From positions 61,495 through 125,494 of the forward strand of contig JAPPFB010000012.1 of assembly GCA_028875225.1 (NCBI GenBank): a stretch of DNA of 64,000 nucleotides, given 5' to 3'. The position numbers were made by a program, and so were the translations under genes. Numbering within the stretch: the first letter of the stretch is position 1; every line of letters starts with the position of its first letter. This document shows positions 19,336-27,774 of this stretch, piece by piece. The notes beneath the pieces were generated by a model. That model saw only the letters and a list, made by a program, of their open reading frames with translations. It was not told the DNA's origin and did not search any database. Origin of the DNA: Chloroflexota bacterium (GTDB lineage Bacteria > Chloroflexota > Dehalococcoidia > Bin125).

Positions 19336-19435
19336 GCCGAGGACGCATTTCCATTGCTCCGCCCTCAACGGCTGAGGTCTGGGCCCCGCGTCGGAGCGCG
19401 GGGCATCGGAAGAGAAGATTCGTTCGCTGGAATTC

Positions 19436-21004
19436 CTAGGGGCGGACTCCGTAGAGGGGCTTTGATTCGAGTTCGTGGGGGAGGACTTTGTAGGCTCGCT
19501 CGACGAACTGTTGGAGGTAGCTGCGGGTCTTGCGGGGGTCGATGATCTCTTCAATGCCGAAGGTCTCGGCGGTGAGGAAGACGTTGCGGAGCTGGCGCAG
19601 GTCGGCTTCGATCTCTTCGCGTTTGGCTTCGGGATCGGGGGCGTTGGCGATTTCCCGGCGGTAGGCGGCGTCGACTCCGCCTTCGATCGGGATCGAGCCC
19701 CACTCGCCGGAGGGCCAACCGAGACGGTAGTTGAGGCGCTTCGGATTTCCGGTGGCCATGCCGGCCATGCCGTAGCACTTGCGGATGACGATGGTGAGCT
19801 GGGGGACTGTGGCCTGCAGGCCGACCCAGACGGCTCGCATGCCGGAGCGGAGCGTACCCTCGCGCTCAGCCTGTTCGCCGATCATGAAGCCGGGCACGTC
19901 GACGAGGTAGACGATCGGGATGTGGAAGTAGTTGCAGAGCTCGAGGAAATGGGTCTGCTTGTCGGAGCCGTCGCGGTCGAGCGCGCCGCCGTTCTTGAGC
20001 GGGTTGTTTGCCACGATGCCGATTGGCAGTCCGTCCACTCGAGCCAACACGGTGATCACGGAGTTGCCCCAGTGCGGCTTGACTTCGAAGTAGTCGCCGC
20101 CGTCGACCACCGAGCGAATCAGCTTGTACATCGAGTATGGCCGGCGGGTGTTGCGCGGAACGAGATCGATGAGCTTCTCGCCCGCGCCCTCGGGCGCGTC
20201 GAGCGCCGGCGCGGCGGGCGGGAGTTCGTTCACGTTGTCGGGCAGATATGAGAGCATCGTGCGGATCTGGTCGAAGGCGTCGAGTTCGTCTTCGGCTTCG
20301 TTGTCGATGCAGCCTGATGTGTGGACGTGGACCTGAGATCCGCCGAGCGACTCGTTGGTCACGTCGTGGCCGATGCCTCGTTTGACGACCGGGGGACCGG
20401 CAGCGAACATCGCTGAGCGGCCGCGGGTCATGACGCTCCAGTGAACCATGAGGGCTCGGCCAGCGGGTCCGCCGGCGATTGCGCCGAGCACACCTGCGAG
20501 GACCGGCACGTTGCGCATCGCTTCGATCGAGGTGACGAAGTTGGTGCCGCCGTTGGGCAGGTAGGTCGTGCCCATCTTCTTGGTCGCGCTGACGTTGGCG
20601 CCGGCGCCGTCGATCAGCAGGATGAGAGGGACTTTGTACTCGACCGCGAGGTCCTCACAGAACCCGCCGAGTCCACCCTTGGAGCGCTGCATGGGGAACA
20701 CGGCTGAACCGCCCTGGATAGTGAAATCCTCGCCGCCGATGGCGACCGTCCGGCCGTCGATTTTGCCCAGTCCCATCACGTAGGAGGCCGGGGTGAAATC
20801 GACGAGTTCGCCTTCGTCGTACTCCCCGAGTCCTGCGAGCGCGCCAACCTCATGGAACGAGCCGGGATCGAGCAGGCCGTCGATGCGCTCGCGGACGGTC
20901 AGCCGTCCGAGGCGGTGCTGGCGATCGATGCGGTCGGGCGTGCCGCCGCGATTGGACAGTTCGGTCCGCCGATGCAGTTCTTCAACTTCCGGTTCCCAGA
21001 CCAT
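19436..21004 (-). CDS. Acyl-CoA carboxylase carboxyltransferase (propionyl/methylmalonyl type)
   Basis: A 522-residue biotin-dependent carboxyltransferase with both crotonase-like halves. The N-terminal half has RERIDGLLDPGSFHE, GGEDFTIQGGSAVFPM and a GAIAGGPAGRA oxyanion region. The C-terminal half has PHWGNSVITVLARVDGLPIGIVANNP, DVPGFMIG and KCYGMAGMA. Length and motifs match propionyl-CoA carboxylase beta and methylmalonyl-CoA decarboxylase alpha. No biotin carboxylase or carrier subunit is adjacent, so the partners are elsewhere. It could feed malonyl- or methylmalonyl-CoA metabolism alongside the many CoA-transferases here. Confidence 0.92.
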   Translation of the reverse strand: MVWEPEVEELHRRTELSNRGGTPDRIDRQHRLGRLTVRERIDGLLDPGSFHEVGALAGLGEYDEGELVDFTPASYVMGLGKIDGRTVAIGGEDFTIQGGSAVFPMQRSKGGLGGFCEDLAVEYKVPLILLIDGAGANVSATKKMGTTYLPNGGTNFVTSIEAMRNVPVLAGVLGAIAGGPAGRALMVHWSVMTRGRSAMFAAGPPVVKRGIGHDVTNESLGGSQVHVHTSGCIDNEAEDELDAFDQIRTMLSYLPDNVNELPPAAPALDAPEGAGEKLIDLVPRNTRRPYSMYKLIRSVVDGGDYFEVKPHWGNSVITVLARVDGLPIGIVANNPLKNGGALDRDGSDKQTHFLELCNYFHIPIVYLVDVPGFMIGEQAEREGTLRSGMRAVWVGLQATVPQLTIVIRKCYGMAGMATGNPKRLNYRLGWPSGEWGSIPIEGGVDAAYRREIANAPDPEAKREEIEADLRQLRNVFLTAETFGIEEIIDPRKTRSYLQQFVERAYKVLPHELESKPLYGVRP

Positions 21005-21078
21005 CGTTCGCTCCTGATCCTGTCATACGCTGGGCTGAGTCTACGTTGCCTCGCGGGGTCAGCCGAAGGTTTCACGTC

Positions 21079-21315
21079 ATGCCAGGATTTCGCAATCGCC
21101 TGCACGAACAGCTTGCACGCCGGACCGCTCGCGACGCCTTTCGCGGCGTCGATCCTGATGTGGAGACAGTCAGTGTGAGCTGCGATCCGTGCGAACAGCA
21201 GTTTGCCGGCGCGACGGAAGACGGTCTGCGCGAGGTCCTGGTGGAGCATTACAAGACTCCTGAGCACCGGATGGCGACGCAGTTGCCGATGCACAAACAG
21301 CGATCGGGCAACTGA
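21079..21315 (+). CDS. Small hypothetical protein with a Cys-x2-Cys knuckle
   Basis: A 78-residue reading frame from ATG 21079, with GAAGG 9 bases upstream. The codon pattern is protein-like (high GC at third positions). It has CDPCEQQFAGATEDGLREVLVEHYKTPEH, a single CxxC knuckle followed by a helix and two His residues, reminiscent of DUF1059-type or half zinc-ribbon proteins. It is divergent from the carboxyltransferase gene and stands before a long repeat-rich intergenic region. I cannot assign a function and it could still be a chance frame. Confidence 0.45.
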   Translation: MPGFRNRLHEQLARRTARDAFRGVDPDVETVSVSCDPCEQQFAGATEDGLREVLVEHYKTPEHRMATQLPMHKQRSGN

Positions 21316-21702
21316 GAGCTATCTCGTCGTTGGTTTCACCTGCTTTCGGGTTTTCGGTCACTTTTTTTCTGAGCGGGTCCGCTATGCCGATCTCCAGTGT
21401 TTTACTGGGGATCGCGCCCGTGGACCTTCAGGTTCTTTCAGGTTTCTTCGGCTTGAATTGGTGGTCGGACCTGTTCGATTTTGTTCGATTGTGTTCGATT
21501 CTGTTCGGTGTTGTGTCGGGTTTGGTCGCGGCTGTGCGGTCGTGAACGGTGCTGTTCGGGTGGTTGTGGAGCGGGTCACTGGGGGTTGGTCTCCAGTTCA
21601 GGGTGGTCTATTGCGTGCATCGTATAGGAACATGGGTTCTATGAGTTTCTAGAGTGGGTGCTTCGCGTTACAGAGGTTGGAGGTTTGGCGGCTTCCGGGA
21701 GG
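21316..21702. other. Gene-free GT-rich stretch with hairpin and decamer array
   Basis: No convincing gene is visible. A T7 run lies near 21362. A strong hairpin occupies 21389-21413, with a 10-bp stem containing one T-G pair and loop GTTTT. A tandem array of 10-base units lies at 21471-21520. The plus strand is unusually rich in G and T compared with the surrounding sequence. The small frame on the minus strand at 21382-21579 is low-complexity and is not called. Confidence 0.5.
21471..21520. repeat. Five-unit decamer tandem array
   Basis: Consecutive 10-base units read ctgttcgatt, ttgttcgatt, gtgttcgatt, ctgttcggtg and ttgtgtcggg. The first three share tgttcgatt exactly, and the last two are decayed. 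A similar five-unit array of 10-base period lies at 41301-41350. Confidence 0.8.
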
Positions 21703-21892
21703 CCCTCACCCCAACCCCCCGCATCAAGTGCGGGGCAGGCTTCTCCCTCAGGAGACTTGCGCGTAATCCCTAGAAGAAGTCGCCCCCGCGCAGGCGGGGG
21801 CAGCACGACCAGATAGGGGCCGACAGGCCCCGCCTACGCGGGGCCGACTTTGATTGGTTTGCGCGCAACTCTCCTCAGGGAGAGGGGGTCAG
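21703..21892. repeat. Composite nested palindromic repeat
   Basis: The ends match the 39-base palindrome at 23105-23143: CCCTCACCCCAACC at the left and CAGGGAGAGGGGGTCAG at the right. Between them lie several further palindromes: CCCCGCA...TGCGGGG (21717-21735), CGCCCCCGC/GGCGGGGGC, and GGCCCCGC/GCGGGGCC. There is also a near-perfect inverted pair made of CTTGCGCG near 21756 and GCGCGCAA near 21860 with their flanks. It looks like repeats inserted into one another. Confidence 0.75.
21716..21743 (+). repeat. 28-bp intergenic repeat, copy 1
   Basis: The 28 bases containing CCCCGCATCAAGTGCGGGG followed by CAGGCTTC are identical, in reverse complement, to 40537-40564. This copy is embedded in the composite element at 21703-21892. 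Confidence 0.85.
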
Positions 21893-21949
21893 AAAACGAC
21901 GTGCGCCAAGTAGATTGTGTGCAGATCTGTATTCGGCGGAGGGTGACAG

Positions 21950-24403
21950 ATGACCAGGGCGCTTGAGGGATTGCGGGTGCTGGATATCTCGGAGGGGTTG
22001 GCGGGGCCGTTTGCGGCGAAGTTGCTGGGGGATCTTGGAGCGGACGTGATCAAGCTGGAGCCGCCCGAGGGGGACGAGGCTCGTCGGCGTGGACCGTTTG
22101 CGGGGTCTGAGGACATCGAGACGTCGGCTCCGTTCCTGTACGCCAATACATCGAAGCGCAGTGTGATCATCGACACGTCCGATCCGGACGATTTCGCGCT
22201 CCGTGGGAACTTGCTTGAGTGGGCTGACGTGGTCGTTTCGCATCAGACGGAGCCGTCGCTGTCTGCTCTGGGCATTGGCTATGAGCAGCTGTCGGCGCGC
22301 AATCCCCGAGTGGTGCTGACGACGGTGACCGGGTTCGGATCTGAGGGGCCGTACGCAGACTGGCAGTGGAACCATCTGATTGCCGGGGCGCTGGGCGGAT
22401 TCACGTACCTGTGCGGTCGGGAGGATCGGGAGCCGTTGCAGCTGGGGACGTCAGTCACGGAGACGCTCACGGGCGCCTACGCGGCCGTGGCCACGCTGAT
22501 CGCCGTGTGGGGGGCGGAAGCGCATGGCCGCGGCGATCATGTCGATGTCTCGGTGATCGAGGCGGCCGTGAATGCGGCCTTGCTGCCCGTGCAGCGCTAT
22601 GACTACACCGGCAATAGCGGCTCGCGGCGGGCGGACATTGGACCGTCGCCGTCGTTCATCCTGCCCACGTCGGACGGTTACGTGGGCGCGAACGTGCTGA
22701 CGCAGGCGCAGTGGGAGATGCTGTGTCAGTTCTTCGGTAAGCCGGAGTTCATTGCCGATCCGCTGTTCGCCGACGGCTGGGCGCGGATGGAGAATTCACG
22801 GGACCTGGCGACCCAACTGGCGGAGCAGACGCGGTCGCGGACGGCAGAGGACGTGTTCCACGACGCGCAGACGTGGCGGATTCCGTTCGGTCTGATTCCC
22901 ACGATGTCTGAGGTGTTGAACCTGTTGCCGCACCGGGAGCGAGGGTTCTTTCTTGATTTCGAACATCCCAGGGCAGGTCGGGTGCGGATGCCGGGGATTC
23001 CCTGGACGTTCGGGGAAGAGCGGCCGGTGGGAAGTCGGACGCCGTTGTTGGGGGAGCACACGGAGGATGTGAGGAGTGAGGTGCAGGGGTCGGCATCGGG
23101 AGGGCCCTCACCCCAACCCTCTCCCTCAGGGAGAGGGGGTCAGATGGAGAGTGGAGATGTTCCTCAGCGGCCGCTGGAGGGGTTGCGGGTGATTGATTTG
23201 TCGATGTTTATGTCGGGGCCGATGACGTCTCTGGTGTTTGCGGATGGTGGGGCGGACGTGATCAAGGTGGAGTCGGTGCAGCGGATCGACGGCTGGCGGG
23301 CCGGCGGGGCGACGGAGGAGTTCTGGTGGGAGTGGGCGCCGCAGTTCAACTGGGTGAACCGGAACAAGCACGGGATCACGCTGAACCTGACCGATCGGCG
23401 GGGGTCGGATGTGATCCGGCACATGGCGCGGGACGCGGACATCCTGGTTGAGAACTACACGCCTCGGGTGATGGGAAATTTTGGTCTGAGCTATGAGGAA
23501 CTGCGCGAGATCAACCCGGAGTTGATCATGATCTCAATGCCGGGATTCGGGCTGACGGGGACGTGGTCGCATTACACCGCGTTCGCGAACACGACCGAGC
23601 AGATGTCGGGCCTGCCGCATCTGACCGGTTACGGGGACGATCAACCGATCTTCAGCGGTACGACCGGCGGCGACCCGCTGGCGGGGGTGATGGGCGCGCT
23701 GGCGTTGCTCTCGGCGCTTGAGCGTCGGCGGCGGTTGAATGCACAGGGCGAGTCGGGCGGCTGCCATATCGATCTGTCGCAGACCGAGACGGCCACGTCG
23801 TTCACGGGCGAGGCGGTGACGGCATACTCGATCTCGGGTGAGGATCCGGGACGGCGGGGGAACTATCACCCTCGGATTGCTCCTCACAACACGTACCCGT
23901 GCCGCGACGACGAATGGATTGCGATTGCCTGCACAACAGACGCGCAGTTCGCAGACCTGGCGCGTCTGATGGGTCGGGATGATTGGCTCGAGATGGCATC
24001 GGACTTTGTCCACCGCGACTCCGCGCGCGAGGCGATCGACGCAGCCATCGCCAAGTGGACGTTATCGCGCGACGCCGGGGAGTTGATGCGCGAGTTGCAA
24101 GAGCTGGGGATTGCCGCCGGAGCGGTCTATGACGGACGGGGCCTGCTGAAGGACGAGCATCTGCAAGCGCGAGAGTTCTTCATCACGCAGCAGCACACCT
24201 ACGCCGGGACGAGACGGTATCCCCTGCAGCCGTATCGGTTCGCGAATTGGAGTGGCCCGGAGGTGGATCGGCCGTCGCCGACGCTGGGTCGGGATACGCG
24301 GGAGGTGCTGGCGCGTCTGACAACGCTGACTGGAGCTGAGCTCGATCAGATGGAGGCGGACGACGTGATCGGCACGATTCCGCTGGGCGAGCGCGGGGAC
24401 TAG
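21950..24403 (+). CDS. Tandem fusion of two CaiB/BaiF CoA-transferase domains
   Basis: An 817-residue protein made of two full family III CoA-transferase domains. Domain 1 (about 1-370) starts LEGLRVLDISEGLAGPFAAKLL and has its catalytic Asp at 199 (HVDVSVIEA). Domain 2 (about 405-817) starts LEGLRVIDLSMFMSGPMTSLVFADGGADVIKVE and has Asp608 (CHIDLSQTE). Single-domain family members of about 400 residues form interlocked dimers, so this may be a pseudo-dimer. The linker includes residues 386-398 (PSPQPSPSGRGGQ), encoded by a 39-bp palindromic repeat that keeps the frame. The FAH-family gene downstream suggests an aromatic or dicarboxylic acid degradation route; the substrate is unknown. Confidence 0.9.
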   Translation: MTRALEGLRVLDISEGLAGPFAAKLLGDLGADVIKLEPPEGDEARRRGPFAGSEDIETSAPFLYANTSKRSVIIDTSDPDDFALRGNLLEWADVVVSHQTEPSLSALGIGYEQLSARNPRVVLTTVTGFGSEGPYADWQWNHLIAGALGGFTYLCGREDREPLQLGTSVTETLTGAYAAVATLIAVWGAEAHGRGDHVDVSVIEAAVNAALLPVQRYDYTGNSGSRRADIGPSPSFILPTSDGYVGANVLTQAQWEMLCQFFGKPEFIADPLFADGWARMENSRDLATQLAEQTRSRTAEDVFHDAQTWRIPFGLIPTMSEVLNLLPHRERGFFLDFEHPRAGRVRMPGIPWTFGEERPVGSRTPLLGEHTEDVRSEVQGSASGGPSPQPSPSGRGGQMESGDVPQRPLEGLRVIDLSMFMSGPMTSLVFADGGADVIKVESVQRIDGWRAGGATEEFWWEWAPQFNWVNRNKHGITLNLTDRRGSDVIRHMARDADILVENYTPRVMGNFGLSYEELREINPELIMISMPGFGLTGTWSHYTAFANTTEQMSGLPHLTGYGDDQPIFSGTTGGDPLAGVMGALALLSALERRRRLNAQGESGGCHIDLSQTETATSFTGEAVTAYSISGEDPGRRGNYHPRIAPHNTYPCRDDEWIAIACTTDAQFADLARLMGRDDWLEMASDFVHRDSAREAIDAAIAKWTLSRDAGELMRELQELGIAAGAVYDGRGLLKDEHLQAREFFITQQHTYAGTRRYPLQPYRFANWSGPEVDRPSPTLGRDTREVLARLTTLTGAELDQMEADDVIGTIPLGERGD
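23105..23143. repeat. REP-like 39-bp palindrome inside a coding region
   Basis: CCCTCACCCCAACC joined to CTCCCTCAGGGAGAGGG and GGTCAG. It is exactly 13 codons long, in frame at codons 386-398 of the tandem CoA-transferase. The same sequence ends bracket the composite intergenic element 1.2 kb upstream. Confidence 0.85.
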
Positions 24404-24459
24404 CCTGAGAGCCGAGCAGACTCCCGCTCGGAGGCGGGGGATGGGAACCGGAGTTTCGC

Positions 24460-25344
24460 ATGCGTCTGGCCAGTTTTTCGTTTGAGGACACGGTGCGCGT
24501 TGGCGTCGTGGTTGATGACGAGGTCGTCGACCTCTACCTGGCCGAGCCGGAGGCTCCGACGGATATGTGCGAGTTCCTGGCGCTGGGCGAAGAAGGCCGG
24601 GTGATGGCCGAGTTCGCGGTCGAGCGGGGCGGGAATCGGCGGCCGCTGTCGGACGTGGAACTGCTGGCTCCCGTGCCGAATCCGCGCAAGTTCCTTGCCG
24701 TCGGGCTGAACTACGGGGATCACATCGCCGAGACCGGGGCGCAGAAGCCGAGCATGCCGACGATCTTCACCAAGCAAGTGAGCTGCGTGCAGCGGCCGGG
24801 CGGCGGGGTTCACATTCCGCTGGCCTCGAAGGCGGTGGACTACGAAGGTGAGTTGGGCATTGTGATAGGGGAGACCTGCCGGCATGTGTCGGCGGACGAA
24901 GCGGAGTCGGTGATTGCGGGCTACACGATCGTCAATGACGTCTCGGTGCGCGATTTCCAGCGGCATACGCCGCAGTTCACGATGGGCAAGTCGTTCGACA
25001 CGCACGGTCCAGTGGGGCCGGTGATCGTCACGGGCGATGAGCTGGGCAACCCGCACGTGCTCGACATTCAGACTCGGGTCAACGGCGAGCTACGCCAGGA
25101 CTCGAACACGAAGCACCTGATCTTCAACTGCTACGACATCGTCGAGTACGTGACCCAGGCGATGACGCTTGAGCCCGGCGACATCATTGCGACCGGGACG
25201 CCGTCGGGGGTTGCCGCGGCGATGACGCCGCCTCGCTGGCTGGTGGCGGGGGATACGGTGAGCATCTCGATCTCGGGGATTGGGACCCTGGAGAATACGT
25301 GCGTGCCGGAGCCTGAGGCGTCGGGGGATGAGGAGCATCACTAA
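24460..25344 (+). CDS. Fumarylacetoacetate hydrolase (FAH) family protein
   Basis: A 294-residue protein. The FAH fold starts near residue 78 with FLAVGLNYGDHIAETG. Metal ligands are in VDYEGELGIVIG (the E-x-E pair) and in YTIVNDVSVRDFQ (Asp). MGKSFDTHGPVGPVIVT and GDIIATGTPSGV complete the signature. Relatives hydrolyse or decarboxylate beta-dicarbonyl compounds such as acylpyruvates, oxaloacetate and hydroxyhepta-dienedioate. It follows the tandem CoA-transferase by 56 bases on the same strand and probably acts in the same catabolic route. Confidence 0.9.
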   Translation: MRLASFSFEDTVRVGVVVDDEVVDLYLAEPEAPTDMCEFLALGEEGRVMAEFAVERGGNRRPLSDVELLAPVPNPRKFLAVGLNYGDHIAETGAQKPSMPTIFTKQVSCVQRPGGGVHIPLASKAVDYEGELGIVIGETCRHVSADEAESVIAGYTIVNDVSVRDFQRHTPQFTMGKSFDTHGPVGPVIVTGDELGNPHVLDIQTRVNGELRQDSNTKHLIFNCYDIVEYVTQAMTLEPGDIIATGTPSGVAAAMTPPRWLVAGDTVSISISGIGTLENTCVPEPEASGDEEHH

Positions 25345-25356
25345 CGCAACCTCACA

Positions 25357-25500
25357 CGTCATACCCGCGCTTGCCGCGGGTATTTCGATGAGAACAGCAC
25401 ACCGATAGTCCTGTCCAGGCGGTCCTCGTTCTCCGAGTCCTCTGCTCACCGGTCCCTACTGAATGCGGCGAGATACCCGCGGCAAGCGCGGGAATGACGA
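25357..25500. repeat. MITE-like element with inverted ends
   Basis: The left end (25357-25383, CGTCATACCCGCGCTTGCCG onward) is the reverse complement of the right end (25474-25500, ATACCCGCGGCAAGCGCGGG onward) apart from one base. About 90 bases lie between them. It sits between two convergent genes. The right half, including a shared TGCGGC-AGATACCCGCG stretch, is closely similar to 35637-35680. Confidence 0.8.
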
Positions 25501-25506
25501 GTTTGT

Positions 25507-26112
25507 TCAGTCGTTCGATAATGCCTCGGCGACGGGCGGCCACATGCGGGCGAGGGCTGGGGTTGTTCCTGGTGGGGTTGGGCGGGCGCTGTAGAAGCGG
25601 TCGGCGGGACGGGTGTAGAGCTGGATCAGGGTGGGGCCGTCGGCGGCGAGGAGTTCGTCGATGGCGGAGTCGAACTCCTCGGCGTCTCCGAAGGATGCAG
25701 TCTGGGCGTAGCCGGCGCCCTCGGCCATCCGGGCGAAGTCGACTTGCTGTTGAGAAGGGAGCGGCTGGGAGCCGCTGGTCTCGTAGACGCCGTTATGGAT
25801 CACGATGTGCAGAAAGTTGGATGGGGCGGCGCCGGCGATCGTGCCGAGGGAGCCGAGCTGCATCATCAGCGAGCCGTCGCCGTCGATCACCCAGACATCG
25901 CGATCGGGCTGGGAGAGGGCGACACCGAGGCCCAGGGTGGACGCGCCGCCCATGAATCCAATACATGCCAAGTTGAGATCGTGAGGAGATTTCTGGCGCC
26001 AGGCGCCGTTGGCGGTCATCGTGCCGACGACGATCTGTTCCTTGCGGCGACGGGCGAGCACGTCGAGGGCGGCGTCGAGCGACATGCGCTGGACTTCAGA
26101 GTTGTCGGTCAT
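25507..26112 (-). CDS. ThDP-dependent decarboxylase, beta subunit (sulfopyruvate/phosphonopyruvate decarboxylase-like)
   Basis: A 201-residue C-terminal-type thiamine diphosphate domain. The ThDP/Mg motif is GDGSLMMQLGSLGTIAGAAPSN, ending with HIVIHNGVYETSGSQP. It pairs with the alpha-type domain encoded just upstream (4-base ATGA overlap), as in ComD/ComE sulfopyruvate decarboxylase or split phosphonopyruvate decarboxylase. The two together would form the active site. The substrate (sulfopyruvate, phosphonopyruvate or another 2-oxo acid) cannot be settled from sequence. Confidence 0.85.
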   Translation of the reverse strand: MTDNSEVQRMSLDAALDVLARRRKEQIVVGTMTANGAWRQKSPHDLNLACIGFMGGASTLGLGVALSQPDRDVWVIDGDGSLMMQLGSLGTIAGAAPSNFLHIVIHNGVYETSGSQPLPSQQQVDFARMAEGAGYAQTASFGDAEEFDSAIDELLAADGPTLIQLYTRPADRFYSARPTPPGTTPALARMWPPVAEALSND

Positions 26113-26615
26113 GATGTCGTGGTCCCTACCAGGAGGGCGACGGGACCGTTTCGTTCAGCGGCTTCGTCGAATGCCTCCGCGACGTGATGCAGGTCGTCCG
26201 GTCCGTCGAGCAGATGTGAGGGGATGTCGAGCGTTTCCAGCAGGGGTCGGCAGAGGCGGACCATGGAGGAACCGTCTTCTTCGGGTTCCAATTCTGGGTC
26301 TCGGCCGAGCAATCCGATCAGGAGGACGATCGGGAACTGGCCGTCGAGCGCGACGCCGCGCAGGTTGTTGACGGATGCGTAGAGTCCGGCGTGCTGGATC
26401 TGCATCATTGGGCGACGGCCGCCGATGATCAGACCGGCCGAGACGGCGACGGCTTCGTCCTCGGTCGAGCAGTGAATCGTGCGGATCTCATCGTCGTCCA
26501 TGAGCAGGTCGAGCACCGTACGCTGATGCGTGTCGGGCACGAGGACGACGTCCTGGACGCCCGCCCCGCGGATCGCGGAGAGCAGTTGGTCCGCCGGTAT
26601 TGACTGCGCCGTCAT
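26109..26615 (-). CDS. ThDP-dependent decarboxylase, alpha subunit
   Basis: A 168-residue PYR-type domain starting at ATG 26615, which follows GGAGG; the frame is open 43 codons further but without family similarity. IHCSTEDEAVAVSAGLIIGGRRPMMQIQHAGL contains the conserved Glu that activates ThDP, followed by FPIVLLIGLLGRDPELEPEED as in sulfopyruvate decarboxylase alpha. It is the first gene of the two-gene operon and diverges from a TlpA-like gene. Confidence 0.85.
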   Translation of the reverse strand: MTAQSIPADQLLSAIRGAGVQDVVLVPDTHQRTVLDLLMDDDEIRTIHCSTEDEAVAVSAGLIIGGRRPMMQIQHAGLYASVNNLRGVALDGQFPIVLLIGLLGRDPELEPEEDGSSMVRLCRPLLETLDIPSHLLDGPDDLHHVAEAFDEAAERNGPVALLVGTTTS

Positions 26616-26667
26616 AGGCTGCCTCCAACTACTCAGCCGCTTCACGATCAATGCTGAGTCGAACGCC

Positions 26668-27756
26668 ATGAATGATACCGACGAGACCACAGAATCAGTC
26701 GAGTTAGACGATTCCAACGGCGGCCTGCCGCATGAGAATCCCAACCGTCCGCGCGAGTATCACGGCGCGCGGACGGTCATCGCCGGGGCAGGCGTTGTGA
26801 TTGCCGTGGCGGCGGCGCTCTGGCTGACGCTGCTGCAGCCGTCCAACGGCGGGGGCGAAGGCGTGGTCGATCTGCCGGCCTGGCTGCCGACGGAGGGTCG
26901 GGAAGTCGGGTCGGAAATCGGCGACCTGGCGCCGGACTTCGATCTGGAGACGATCGACGGCGCACGGTTTCGTCTGTCCGACTGGCGCGGGCAGCCGGTG
27001 CTGATCAATTTCTGGGCATCGTGGTGCGGTCCGTGCCGGCGGGAGGTTCCGGCGCTGATCCGCGCGCTTGAGGAACACAGAGCGACCGGGTTCACCGTCG
27101 TCGGCGTCAATATCGAGGAATCGACATCAGTTGCTCAGAACTTCGTGAGCGAGTTCGGGATCGAGTACCCGACCCCGATGGATTTCGACGGAGCCGTCTT
27201 CCGTGCCTACGGCGGCGGCGGGCCGAGCGGACCGCCGCGCTCCTTCTTCATTGATCCGGACGGCGTCATTGTTCGCATCTGGGCCGGTCAGGCGCCCGAC
27301 GAGATCGTCGATGCGCACACCCGGGAGTTTGCGGAAGCATATGCCAGCAATCGCGTTGGCCAGTTGCCCGGTCTGAAATCGCCTCCGCCGGTCGAGGGCG
27401 AAGCGGCGTTGCGCGTCGGCGCCGGCATCGGCGAACTCGCGCCGGACATGCTGCTCTCGCCCCGGCTGGAGCCGGAAGGAGTCTGGCTGCTCAGCGCTGA
27501 GCGAGGCAGGACCATCACGATCGCAATCGTGCCGCCGGGTTGCATGCGATGCGGGAGGGCCGTTGGTGCGGACGATGACCCAACCCAGGGCGCGATCATC
27601 CTGCTTGGCGGAACGGGCGATGACCAGGAAACAGAGCGGCTCGAACTGGAATGGTCGGCCGACGTCGGACGCCTCTACGCGCCTCAGGGCGACTTACAGT
27701 TGATTCAGATAGACGAGCGGGGAGTGGTCCTGAGCATTTCCGGCATGCTCGAGTAG
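26668..27756 (+). CDS. Membrane-anchored TlpA/ResA-like thioredoxin protein
   Basis: A 362-residue protein from ATG 26668; the frame is open further upstream but only across the divergent neighbour. It has an acidic cytoplasmic start, one membrane helix (about 36-57), then a TlpA/ResA domain: IGDLAPDFDLETIDGARFRLSDWRGQP, with INFWASWCGPC giving the redox pair in residues 120-123. The thioredoxin part ends near residue 220. A C-terminal extension carries a second Cys pair, Cys292/Cys295 (PPGCMRCG), in a beta-rich segment I do not recognise. It probably handles disulfides of exported proteins or cytochromes. Confidence 0.85.
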   Translation: MNDTDETTESVELDDSNGGLPHENPNRPREYHGARTVIAGAGVVIAVAAALWLTLLQPSNGGGEGVVDLPAWLPTEGREVGSEIGDLAPDFDLETIDGARFRLSDWRGQPVLINFWASWCGPCRREVPALIRALEEHRATGFTVVGVNIEESTSVAQNFVSEFGIEYPTPMDFDGAVFRAYGGGGPSGPPRSFFIDPDGVIVRIWAGQAPDEIVDAHTREFAEAYASNRVGQLPGLKSPPPVEGEAALRVGAGIGELAPDMLLSPRLEPEGVWLLSAERGRTITIAIVPPGCMRCGRAVGADDDPTQGAIILLGGTGDDQETERLELEWSADVGRLYAPQGDLQLIQIDERGVVLSISGMLE

Positions 27757-27774
27757 CAGATGACGGGATCCGCG

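Noticed and set aside
21382..21579. A 65-codon minus-strand frame with Thr/Asn/Arg repeats
   Set aside because: The repeats are the decamer array read through; no ribosome-binding site or family.
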